Source of the DNA: an uncultured Bacteroidota bacterium
GTDB taxonomy: Bacteria > Bacteroidota > Bacteroidia > Bacteroidales > UBA12481
Length of the DNA: 33,082 nucleotides
Assembly (NCBI GenBank): GCA_903851365.1
Contig: CAINOB010000050.1
Location: 1 to 33,082, forward strand
Reading direction: 5' to 3'
In this document: piece by piece, positions 6,363 to 13,320 of the stretch
Numbering within the stretch: the first letter of the stretch is position 1
How the letters are laid out: the number at the start of each line of letters is the position of its first letter
Notes under the pieces: generated by a model
The model's database searches: none
Told to the model about the DNA's origin: nothing
What the model saw: only the letters and a program-made list of their open reading frames with translations
Translations under genes and position numbers: made by a program

Positions 6363-6773
6363 ATGATGACAACAATTAAAAGTAGTGATTCGGTCACCAC
6401 CCAGATTATTATCGGTGCCTTTCACAAAGTATACAACTCGCTGGGTTTTGGATTATTGGAAAAGGTTTATTTAAGTTCCCTCTTGAGGGAATTGAAGCAA
6501 AGAGGGTTAAAATGTGTTACAAAGCATCAGATAGCCGTATTCTACGATGATCACGAAGTTGGATTGTATCAGGCTGACATTCTCGTAAATGATTGTGTTA
6601 TTATTGAGGTATTGGTAAATGAGCACATTAGAAAAGCATATGAAAACCAATTGGTTGATTACCTTAAATTCAGTGATATAGCTACAGGGCTGATTTTGAA
6701 TTTTGGAAAAAAAGCAGCCACCAGACGAAAAGTACTTACCTCGAATAATGCGAATTACCATCATGAAAATTAA
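6363..6773 (+). CDS. GxxExxY family protein (PD-(D/E)XK-like) lacking the usual lysine
   Basis: The 136-residue product belongs to the GxxExxY family: the signature GLLEKVY is at 30-36, followed by Y-Q-A-D-I-L-V (69-75), V-I-I-E-V-L (79-84), QLVDYLKFS and GLILNFG (109-115). The family is thought to be nuclease-like, with D, E and K as catalytic residues. Here Asp72 and Glu82 are present, but the expected E-x-K reads E-V-L, so the lysine is leucine at 84. The activity may be lost or altered. The gene starts one base after the ArsA-type gene and overlaps the CDC48-type gene by 11 bases, so it is translationally embedded in the operon. Such genes are scattered in Bacteroidota genomes and their role is not established. 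Confidence 0.85.
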   Translation: MMTTIKSSDSVTTQIIIGAFHKVYNSLGFGLLEKVYLSSLLRELKQRGLKCVTKHQIAVFYDDHEVGLYQADILVNDCVIIEVLVNEHIRKAYENQLVDYLKFSDIATGLILNFGKKAATRRKVLTSNNANYHHEN

Positions 6774-8916
6774 AGATGAAATTTCATTACGAGTAAAAGA
6801 AGCATTGGTAAAGGATGTCGGCAGGGCTATTGCAAGGATCGATCCTGAAGATATGAAGGTGCTCGGACTGGAGATTGGTGCTGTCATTGTTATTGAAGGT
6901 AAGCGTTCAACTCCGGTAAAGGTTATGCCCTGCTATGCTGAAGATCGGGGCAAGCAAATTATTCAGATCGATGGAATTAGCAGGGAGAATGCTCAGGTTG
7001 GGATCGATGAAAAAGTAAAGATCATTAAAACAGCTTGTCGTCAGGCTTCAAAAATAAAACTCAAGCCCGAAACCAAATCCGGTTCACTCAAAGCCGAGGA
7101 TGCGAAATACATTGGTTCGCTATTCAATGGACTGCCGGTGGCAAAAGGCGATAAGGTGCGAGCCAATCTGTTTGGATCACGCTCTGTTGATTATACTGTC
7201 ACTGGTGTCAATCCTGAAGGTGTTGTCCTTATACATCCGAATACTGTTTTTCAACTTGAACTGGCAAAGCAGGAAGGGGATACCAAAAGGAAGATCTCTT
7301 ATGAAGACATTGGCGGACTGGGCAACCAAGTTCAACGTATTAGGGAGATGATTGAACTTCCACTTAAATACCCTGAAATCTTCGAACGCCTCGGCGTTCA
7401 GCCACCAAAAGGAGTGTTCCTTTATGGCCCACCGGGCACTGGCAAAACTCTCATCGTAAGAGCTGTTGCACATGAAACAGATGCGTATTTTATTAATATT
7501 TCCGGCCCTGAAATTATGGGCAAATTTTACGGTGAAAGTGAAGGACGCATCAGAAAGCTTTTTGAAGAAGCCCAGGCGCATGCCCCTTCCATCATTTTTA
7601 TAGATGAAATAGATGCGATCGCACCTAAACGTGAGGACATGGGCGGCGAAAAGCAGGTGGAAAAACGTGTGGTTGCTCAGCTTTTGTCACTAATGGACGG
7701 CTTGGAATCCAGGGGAAAAGTTATTGTAATCGGAGCGACAAATATTCCAAACTCGATTGATCCGGCACTTAGAAGACCGGGTCGTTTTGACCGCGAAATT
7801 TCGATTTCCATACCCGATAAAAAAGGGCGACTGGAAATTCTACACATTCATACCCGGGGAATCCCTCTTTCAATTGATGTCGACATGGAAAAACTGGCTG
7901 AAATCACCCACGGTTTTGTAGGCGCCGATCTGGAAGCGCTCGCAAGGGAAGCAGCCATGACCGCTTTACGGAAGATTCTTCCGCAAATCGATTTCGAAAT
8001 GTCCGAAATACCATATGAACTATTAATGTCACTCGAGGTTACGATGGATAACTTCCTTGATGCTATGAAGGAAGTTGAACCATCAGCAATCAGGGAAGTA
8101 TTTGTAGAAGTCCCTGATGTTAAGTGGGATGACGTTGGCGGATTAAATGACATAAAGGAGGCTTTGATGGAAACGGTTGAGTGGCCTTTGAAATACGGCG
8201 AACTTTTTAAAATTGCCGATACTAAGCCGCCTAAGGGAATCATACTTCATGGAAAACCCGGTACTGGTAAAACTTACCTGGCCAAGGCTCTGGCAAGCGA
8301 AAGCGGAGTGAATTTCATTTCAGTAAAAGGACCGCAGATTTTAAGTCGCTATATCGGCGAATCTGAAAAGGGAGTCAGGGAACTTTTCAGAATGGCCAAA
8401 CAGGCTTCCCCCTGTATTCTTTTCCTGGATGAAATTGACAGTCTCACGCCACGTCGAAGTAACGATAGTTCTGGCTCAGGTGTGATCGACCGGGTCATCG
8501 GTCAGTTCCTGACTGAAATGGATGGAATAGAAGACTTGAAAGGAGTTATAATCCTAGCTGCAACCAACAGGATCGATTTGATCGACCCAGCTCTGCTGCG
8601 TAGTGGAAGGTTTGACCTGATTTTCGAATTGCCACTTCCTGACCTGATTACGCGCGAAAAAATATTCAGCATTCACACCCGGAAAAAACCATTGAGTAAA
8701 AAGGTGAATCTCAATAAACTGGCACTTAAAACTGAAAATCTAACCGGATCCGACATTGAGTTTATATGCAGGAAAGCTGCCATGCTTGCCATCCGGGAAA
8801 TGATCGATAAGAATCGGGGAAAGCTAGCTGAAATAGTAGGGAATATTAGTATTACTGAGAAACATTTTGAGGAGGCTATTCAACTGGTCATTAAGCAAAA
8901 CGCATCAAAAAAATAA
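6763..8916 (+). CDS. CDC48/VAT-type double AAA+ ATPase
   Basis: From the ATG at 6763 the product is 717 residues; an in-frame ATG at 6703 was rejected because the conserved N-domain begins at MKIKDEISLRVKEAL. The layout is CDC48: N-domain 1-165, D1 with Walker A GPPGTGKT (222-229), Walker B IIFIDEID (277-284) and RRPGRFD, and D2 with Walker A GKPGTGKT (497-504), Walker B LFLDEID (553-559) and LRSGRFD. The second position of the D2 P-loop is Lys rather than Pro. CDC48/p97 hexamers unfold proteins or pull them from complexes. The family is typical of archaea and eukaryotes, and bacterial copies recur in gas vesicle clusters. A role in dismantling or recycling vesicle intermediates is plausible. 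It is followed by the J-domain GvpF after 19 bases. Confidence 0.93.
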   Translation: MKIKDEISLRVKEALVKDVGRAIARIDPEDMKVLGLEIGAVIVIEGKRSTPVKVMPCYAEDRGKQIIQIDGISRENAQVGIDEKVKIIKTACRQASKIKLKPETKSGSLKAEDAKYIGSLFNGLPVAKGDKVRANLFGSRSVDYTVTGVNPEGVVLIHPNTVFQLELAKQEGDTKRKISYEDIGGLGNQVQRIREMIELPLKYPEIFERLGVQPPKGVFLYGPPGTGKTLIVRAVAHETDAYFINISGPEIMGKFYGESEGRIRKLFEEAQAHAPSIIFIDEIDAIAPKREDMGGEKQVEKRVVAQLLSLMDGLESRGKVIVIGATNIPNSIDPALRRPGRFDREISISIPDKKGRLEILHIHTRGIPLSIDVDMEKLAEITHGFVGADLEALAREAAMTALRKILPQIDFEMSEIPYELLMSLEVTMDNFLDAMKEVEPSAIREVFVEVPDVKWDDVGGLNDIKEALMETVEWPLKYGELFKIADTKPPKGIILHGKPGTGKTYLAKALASESGVNFISVKGPQILSRYIGESEKGVRELFRMAKQASPCILFLDEIDSLTPRRSNDSSGSGVIDRVIGQFLTEMDGIEDLKGVIILAATNRIDLIDPALLRSGRFDLIFELPLPDLITREKIFSIHTRKKPLSKKVNLNKLALKTENLTGSDIEFICRKAAMLAIREMIDKNRGKLAEIVGNISITEKHFEEAIQLVIKQNASKK

Positions 8917-8935
8917 ATTCTAAAAATCAACTAAC

Positions 8936-9976
8936 ATGCCTAATAAGGGAATATATATATACGGAATAGTGCCGAACTTCTATAGTGCAGAAGTATTCAG
9001 GTCATTGGAAAACACCGGAATTTATTCCATCTCTTTTCAAAATATTTCTGCCATTGTTTCTGATCGGCCTAGTACTTTTTTAGATTATTCTGATAGGGAA
9101 TCCTTGGGACATTTGTTGGTTCATCATCAAAAGACAATTGAAGATTTAACCGCAAAGGGATTTACAATGCTTCTTCCAATGAGGCTAGGTACAATTTCTG
9201 GTTCCAAAAATGAAGTTTTAAATATCCTCGAACGCGGACATCATCTTATTTTGGAATCCTTGAAGAAAATTCAAAATCTTAGTGAGATTGATCTTGCTGT
9301 AACCTGGGCCGACTTTGGAAGTAACCTGAAAGAAATAGCAAACCTTCCTGAAATTATCGAACTAAAGAAGGATATTCAGGAAAATCCTGATAAGATCACA
9401 CAAGTTGATCAGGTAAAATTGGGAATGTTGGTTCAGAGAAAACTTGATGAGAAAAACAAACAAATTGAATTGGATATTTTAAATGCCTTATCATCCTTGA
9501 GCCACGACATCAAGGTTCATGAAGCAATGAATGACCAGATGGTTACTAATTCAGCATTTCTTATCACCAAAACAAATCAGGAGAAATTCGAATCAGCAAT
9601 TGATAAGCTTGATCAGCAATTTAATGGCAACCTTAATTTCAAATTGGTTGGGCCCCTACCCTGCTATAGCTTTTATACGCTTGAGGTCGCTAAGCTAAAT
9701 CCGGAAGGCGTTGACCATGCCAAAACAGTTCTGGGTTTGAATAATCAAACAACCGATTCTGAAATTAAAAAGGCCTTCTTGGATAAAGCGAAAATATTTC
9801 ATCCTGATAATAGCTTGGACCATGGAAATTCTGACAACTTTAAGATGATACAGAATGCTTATAAAGTTCTTCGCGATTACGCACTGGCATTCAGGCAGTC
9901 TTCAGTTGATGAAGCAATTTCATTCGCAAGTGAAAGAGTTATTGAAAACATGATATTGGTTAAAATAAAGGAATAA
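8936..9976 (+). CDS. gvpF/gvpL: GvpF/GvpL family protein fused to a C-terminal J-domain
   Basis: The 346-residue product is longer than ordinary GvpF/L proteins (about 250-280). Residues 1-252 are GvpF/L: IYIYGIV near the start, LLPMRLGTIS at about 79-88, the long helical middle and the closing GPLPCYSFYTLEV. Residues 261-317 form a J-domain: AKTVLGLNNQTTDSEIKKAF, then the diagnostic HPD at 289-291, then FKMIQNAYKVLRDY. HPD is the motif that triggers DnaK ATPase activity, so this protein may recruit Hsp70 to the assembly site. No dnaK is in the window. GvpF binds GvpA and is thought to initiate assembly. The J-domain completes, in a separate polypeptide, what the zinc-finger protein at 2117-2428 lacks. 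This is the first of five GvpF/L paralogues. Confidence 0.92.
   Translation: MPNKGIYIYGIVPNFYSAEVFRSLENTGIYSISFQNISAIVSDRPSTFLDYSDRESLGHLLVHHQKTIEDLTAKGFTMLLPMRLGTISGSKNEVLNILERGHHLILESLKKIQNLSEIDLAVTWADFGSNLKEIANLPEIIELKKDIQENPDKITQVDQVKLGMLVQRKLDEKNKQIELDILNALSSLSHDIKVHEAMNDQMVTNSAFLITKTNQEKFESAIDKLDQQFNGNLNFKLVGPLPCYSFYTLEVAKLNPEGVDHAKTVLGLNNQTTDSEIKKAFLDKAKIFHPDNSLDHGNSDNFKMIQNAYKVLRDYALAFRQSSVDEAISFASERVIENMILVKIKE
9968..9972 (+). promoter_or_regulatory. Ribosome binding site AAGGA
   Basis: AAGGA ends five bases before the ATG at 9978 and lies inside the last codons of the preceding gene, supporting coupled translation of the second GvpF/L paralogue. Confidence 0.5.
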
Positions 9977-9977
9977 T

Positions 9978-10751
9978 ATGCAGCGCGACGGAAAATATAT
10001 TTACTGTATCATAGCCTCCGATTATGACGTTAATTTAGGACCAATCGGCGTTGGAGGAAGAAACGACCTGGTTTCCACCATCGGCTTCGATGGTTTATGT
10101 ATGGTGGTTAGTGACCATCCTCTCAGCAAATTCGTTGTTAATCCGGAGAACATGATGGCTCATCAAAAGGTCATCGAAGTGGTGATGAACGAATTCAGAA
10201 GCGTCATACCAATCAGGTTTGGCACCATCGCAGCAACCCCCGACGAAATAAGAAATCTCCTTAACCGCAGATATAGCGAGTTCATGGAATTGCTAAAACA
10301 ATTCGAGAACAAAGTGGAGCTTAATGTCAGAGGGACATGGAAAAATATGGCAAAGATTTACAAAGAGATAGAACAGGAACATGCTGAATTGCCAAACATC
10401 AGGGCAGAAATCGAAAAGCAAACGGACCCTGAGATAAGGAACCTGAAAATTCTTGAAGCCGGTGATCTGGTTACCTCAGCCTTGCTTGAGAAAAAAGCAG
10501 CAGAAAATGAAATCATTATTGATGCATTCCGTAGATCGGTTTTTGAATACAAAAACAATAAAACCAATGGTGATGCGACTTTTATGAATACGGCATTTCT
10601 GGTCAACAGCGGCCGGGAGATTGAATTCGATAATATAATGGCCGACCTTGGCAATAGATTCGAGGATCGCTGCGACTTTGTTTATACAGCACCTCTGCCG
10701 ATTTTTAATTTCATCGATTTAAAGATTTTTCCCGAAAAGTGGGAATTATAA
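9978..10751 (+). CDS. gvpF/gvpL: GvpF/GvpL family gas vesicle protein, paralogue 2
   Basis: The 257-residue product has the GvpF/L layout: an N-terminal beta-strand start (KYIYCIIA), IPIRFGTIA in the first third, a charged helical middle, and a C-terminal alpha/beta part closing with APLPIFNFIDLKI. An NLGPIGVGG segment near residue 20 is shared with the next paralogue, so copies 2 and 3 are the closest pair. GvpF/L proteins are cytoplasmic minor vesicle proteins that bind GvpA and each other in the early assembly complex. The start is one base after the J-domain fusion gene's stop. Assignment to F rather than L is not safe by eye. Confidence 0.92.
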   Translation: MQRDGKYIYCIIASDYDVNLGPIGVGGRNDLVSTIGFDGLCMVVSDHPLSKFVVNPENMMAHQKVIEVVMNEFRSVIPIRFGTIAATPDEIRNLLNRRYSEFMELLKQFENKVELNVRGTWKNMAKIYKEIEQEHAELPNIRAEIEKQTDPEIRNLKILEAGDLVTSALLEKKAAENEIIIDAFRRSVFEYKNNKTNGDATFMNTAFLVNSGREIEFDNIMADLGNRFEDRCDFVYTAPLPIFNFIDLKIFPEKWEL

Positions 10752-10772
10752 AACTTGGAAAAACAAGCATCT

Positions 10773-11555
10773 ATGGAAAATAGCGTCGGTATAGAAAAAG
10801 AAGGAAAATACATTTACGGAATCATCAGGCATGCCGGTCCACTGGACTATGGTCCAATCGGAATGGGCAAGCGCGCTGATGTAGTTTATGCCATCAATTA
10901 CAAGGATATAAGTGCGATTGTCAGCAACTCGCCTATCATACAATACGAGGCAAGAAGAGTTAATATGACTACTCATGAGAAAGTTCTCGAGGAGGTTATG
11001 AAGCAATTCTCGGTATTGCCGGTTCGATTCTCGACTATTTCCGAACATGACGATGAAGCCGGAATTCTGAGAATTCTTGAAAAGGAATATAAAAAATTGG
11101 ATGAAATGCTGATTAAAATGGATGGAAAAAAAGAGTTGGGACTTAAGGTCCTGGCTCATGAAGCAGCCATGTATGAAGGCATTCTTGAAAAATATGGCAA
11201 CATCAGGTCACTTCGGGATAAACTTATAAACCTGCCGGTCGATAAAACCCATTATCAGAGGATGAAAATCGGCGAAATGGTTGTTGAAGCTTTGAAAAAG
11301 GAGACTTCAAACTATAAGGATCTGATATTAAATGATTTGACTCCAATTTCTGAAGAAGTCAAAATTAACGACAATTACGGTGAAATGATGATCCTAAATT
11401 CAGCATTTTTAATTAAAAACACGAATGAGCCTGAGTTTGACAAAGTTGTAAATGAACTGGATGAAAAATTTGGCCGTTTTATGACATTTAAATACGTTGG
11501 AACTTTACCTCCCTACAATTTCGTAAATCTTTCCATAAATACGAAAGGGATATAA
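10773..11555 (+). CDS. gvpF/gvpL: GvpF/GvpL family gas vesicle protein, paralogue 3
   Basis: From the ATG at 10773 the product is 260 residues; an in-frame TTG at 10755 would add six. The family features are KYIYGII near the start, YGPIGMG, LPVRFSTIS, the helical middle and the end motif GTLPPYNFVNLSI. In the core MRFGT-type motif, Gly is replaced by Ser. It is followed after one base by gvpG. The F-then-G order matches the Bacillus megaterium cluster, so this copy occupies the gvpF position, although the family's F/L subdivision cannot be decided from sequence alone here. Confidence 0.9.
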   Translation: MENSVGIEKEGKYIYGIIRHAGPLDYGPIGMGKRADVVYAINYKDISAIVSNSPIIQYEARRVNMTTHEKVLEEVMKQFSVLPVRFSTISEHDDEAGILRILEKEYKKLDEMLIKMDGKKELGLKVLAHEAAMYEGILEKYGNIRSLRDKLINLPVDKTHYQRMKIGEMVVEALKKETSNYKDLILNDLTPISEEVKINDNYGEMMILNSAFLIKNTNEPEFDKVVNELDEKFGRFMTFKYVGTLPPYNFVNLSINTKGI

Positions 11556-11556
11556 A

Positions 11557-11772
11557 ATGTTTGTAATAGATGACATGCTCCTGTTTATCGCAAAAAAGAT
11601 CAATGAAATCATTGAGAAGGAAACCTCAGATGAAGGTGCCATTAAAGAGAGACTTATGGCCTTGCAGTTAAAGTTTGAAATGGATGAAATCAGCGAAGAG
11701 GAGTATGATCAAAGAGAAGATGAAATTCTTCAATTATTGGAAAGAATCAGAGAAGAGAAACAAAACAAATAA
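11557..11772 (+). CDS. gvpG: Gas vesicle protein GvpG
   Basis: The 71-residue product starts with the hydrophobic segment MLLFIAKKINEIIEKE, then a charged helix containing IKERLMALQLKFEMDEISEEEYDQREDEIL, the hallmark of GvpG (short product, E-E-E-Y-D core, acidic helical end). GvpG is a minor cytoplasmic protein of the assembly complex that interacts with GvpF/L. It follows paralogue 3 after one base and precedes the zinc-ribbon gene. ATG at 11557 is the only start that keeps the conserved hydrophobic N-terminus in full. Confidence 0.9.
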   Translation: MFVIDDMLLFIAKKINEIIEKETSDEGAIKERLMALQLKFEMDEISEEEYDQREDEILQLLERIREEKQNK

Positions 11773-11777
11773 CGAAC

Positions 11778-11782
11778 GGAGG
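11778..11782 (+). promoter_or_regulatory. Ribosome binding site GGAGG
   Basis: A full GGAGG five bases before the ATG at 11788 fixes the start of the zinc-ribbon gene. Such a strong site is unusual for Bacteroidota. Confidence 0.75.
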
Positions 11783-11787
11783 ATAAA

Positions 11788-11991
11788 ATGAGCGCTTTTA
11801 AATGTCCGAAATGCGGCAAAACAACTGCTGGAAAAGAAAAATTCTGTATCGATTGTGGTCAGGCACTTAATGTAATCTGCCCGGAATGCGGAGAAACCTG
11901 GCGATTTATGTTTGAATACAAGTTCTGCCCGGGCTGTGGGCACAATATGAAAAAAGTGGGAACCCCAATGAATAAGGAGGAAAGAAAATGA
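11788..11991 (+). CDS. Small double zinc-ribbon protein
   Basis: The 67-residue product has eight cysteines in four CxxC pairs: 6/9, 20/23, 31/34 and 47/50. The pairs form two zinc-ribbon units (FKCPKCGK...FCIDCGQ and ICPECGE...FCPGCGH). This is the common bacterial double zinc-ribbon type used for protein or nucleic-acid contact, with no catalytic residues. There is no membrane segment. It sits between gvpG and the gvpO-like gene and its stop overlaps the next start (ATGA). It is the second zinc-binding accessory protein of the cluster. A role as an assembly adaptor or regulator is possible but not shown. Confidence 0.85.
   Translation: MSAFKCPKCGKTTAGKEKFCIDCGQALNVICPECGETWRFMFEYKFCPGCGHNMKKVGTPMNKEERK
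11974..11980 (+). promoter_or_regulatory. Ribosome binding site AAGGAGG
   Basis: AAGGAGG lies seven bases before the ATG at 11988, inside the end of the zinc-ribbon gene. It fixes the overlapping start of the gvpO-like gene. Confidence 0.75.
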
Positions 11992-12260
11992 GCAAGATAA
12001 TGGATGTAAAGAAAACCGTGGTCGCATTCATAAAAGAGAATATAACCTGCTATGATGTAACTGTGGTGAAAATTGAAAAGGTAAATGAAATATGGAATAC
12101 TATTGCTGAGGTTTATGAGGATGATTCTTTCCTAAAAGCGATGAACATGCCTCCAAAACAAATCAGGCTCTTTTATTCGGTTAAAATGGATGAGACTCTT
12201 GAAGTTACTTTCTTCGAACGACTCAATTCATTTGAAGGTTCAGATGGTACCGAGCAGTAA
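11988..12260 (+). CDS. gvpO: Gas vesicle protein GvpO-like
   Basis: The 90-residue product matches the GvpO family pattern: a helical start (KTVVAFIKENI), then a beta-rich core with W..IAEVYED, followed by IRLFYSVKMDETLEVTFFERLNSF. The core resembles GvpO's W-x-V-x-V-V-E-x-x-R-x-P...Y-E-V-x-x-D...Y-x-R. GvpO is a small cytoplasmic protein required for vesicle formation in haloarchaea and found in actinobacterial clusters; its exact role is not settled. The start overlaps the zinc-ribbon stop and has a strong ribosome binding site. The sequence match is moderate, but the genomic setting supports it. Confidence 0.75.
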   Translation: MSKIMDVKKTVVAFIKENITCYDVTVVKIEKVNEIWNTIAEVYEDDSFLKAMNMPPKQIRLFYSVKMDETLEVTFFERLNSFEGSDGTEQ

Positions 12261-12289
12261 AATTAATAGGTAAGACAAAAACTATCATT

Positions 12290-13078
12290 ATGAATGATCT
12301 AATTTATGTTTATTGCTTGGCAAATAGTCCACCCGGACTTGATGCAATAAATCATTTCAGCAACTTGATCTCGCTTAAAGTTGGTGATTTCTATGTTGTT
12401 ATGAAAAACGTTGATCGGGTGGAGTTCTCTGAAGAAAACTTTAAGGAAAGAATCTCCAATATTGAATGGTTGGAGGCCAACGCTCGGGAACATGTGACTG
12501 TGATTAATAAAATCATGGAAAAGTGTACTGTCATTCCGTTTAAATTCGGCACCATTTTTCATTCTGACGAAGGATTGAGAATGTTTATTGCTGATTATTC
12601 CCTTTCACTTACTGAGAATTTTAATTATATTGAAGGTAAAGAGGAGTGGGCAGTTAAGGTATTTTGCGACCGGCAAGTTCTGAGCGAAAGAATCGATGAA
12701 TTAAGTTCGGAAGCAGCTGAATTGGAAAAACAAATCATGGAGAGTTCACCCGGGAAAGCGTTTCTTTTGAAAAGAAAAAAAACAGAACTCATCGAAAATG
12801 AGATTGGCCGCCTTTGCAAAGTATACGGGCAACAGTATTTCAACGGATTTGAGAATCTGAGCGAATCTACAAGCCTTAATAACTTACTGCCAAAAGAGTT
12901 TACCGGACGGGAAGATACAATGATTCTCAACGCCGTATTCCTGGTACGAAAAACACGGGTAGGCGAGTTTGTTTCGTTCGTTGAACAGATGAAACGAACC
13001 AATGATAAATCAGGTTTCTTTATTGATTCAAACGGTCCCTGGCCACCTTTTAGTTTTATTTCCATTAAAGAAAAATAG
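12290..13078 (+). CDS. gvpF/gvpL: GvpF/GvpL family gas vesicle protein, paralogue 4 (gvpL position)
   Basis: The 262-residue product begins LIYVYCLA and carries IPFKFGTIF at the family's core motif, a long helical middle and the closing GPWPPFSFISI. The Trp-Pro-Pro ending is shared with paralogue 5 and differs from the Leu-Pro ending of paralogues 1-3, so the five copies split into two groups. Its place after gvpG/O and before the gvpS-like gene matches gvpL in the Bacillus megaterium order F-G-L-S-K. It is a cytoplasmic minor protein of the vesicle assembly complex. Its stop overlaps the upstream edge of the next gene. Confidence 0.9.
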   Translation: MNDLIYVYCLANSPPGLDAINHFSNLISLKVGDFYVVMKNVDRVEFSEENFKERISNIEWLEANAREHVTVINKIMEKCTVIPFKFGTIFHSDEGLRMFIADYSLSLTENFNYIEGKEEWAVKVFCDRQVLSERIDELSSEAAELEKQIMESSPGKAFLLKRKKTELIENEIGRLCKVYGQQYFNGFENLSESTSLNNLLPKEFTGREDTMILNAVFLVRKTRVGEFVSFVEQMKRTNDKSGFFIDSNGPWPPFSFISIKEK

Positions 13079-13080
13079 TG

Positions 13081-13299
13081 ATGCGCGAGAATGTAATTGA
13101 CCAATCAAAAGACATCACCATTCTTGAACTTCTGGACAGAGTTTTGAACAAAGGAGTGATTCTTACAGGTGACATTGTTATATCCGTTGCCGACATCGAC
13201 CTCGTATATCTAGGAGTGAAATTAATGCTAAGTTCTGTCGAAACTATGGAGCAATTAAAGTCGGGAAAACCAATAAAGAAACCAATATTGGGAAAGTAG
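13081..13299 (+). CDS. gvpS: Minor GvpA-family protein, GvpS-like
   Basis: From the ATG at 13081 the product is 72 residues (a GTG one codon earlier overlaps the previous stop). The GvpA-family core is ILELLDRVLNKGVILTGDIVI, then VADIDLVYLGVKLMLSSVETMEQ. The D-L-V-Y-L and S-S-V-E-T segments resemble GvpS of Bacillus megaterium more than GvpA or GvpJ. Minor GvpA homologues are believed to help nucleate or cap the shell. It lies between two GvpF/L genes, just as gvpS follows gvpL elsewhere. With gvpA and gvpJ this makes at least three GvpA-family genes in the cluster. Confidence 0.82.
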   Translation: MRENVIDQSKDITILELLDRVLNKGVILTGDIVISVADIDLVYLGVKLMLSSVETMEQLKSGKPIKKPILGK

Positions 13300-13320
13300 T
13301 ATTTGTCTTATTATTTTGCT

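Noticed and set aside
6703-6762. Upstream ATG for the CDC48-type gene
   Set aside because: The 20 extra residues overlap the GxxExxY gene and do not resemble the CDC48 N-domain, which begins at the ATG at 6763.
7848-8243. Antisense open frames of 60-135 codons inside the CDC48-type and other large genes
   Set aside because: They lie wholly within well-supported genes on the other strand, have serine-rich low-quality sequence and match no family.
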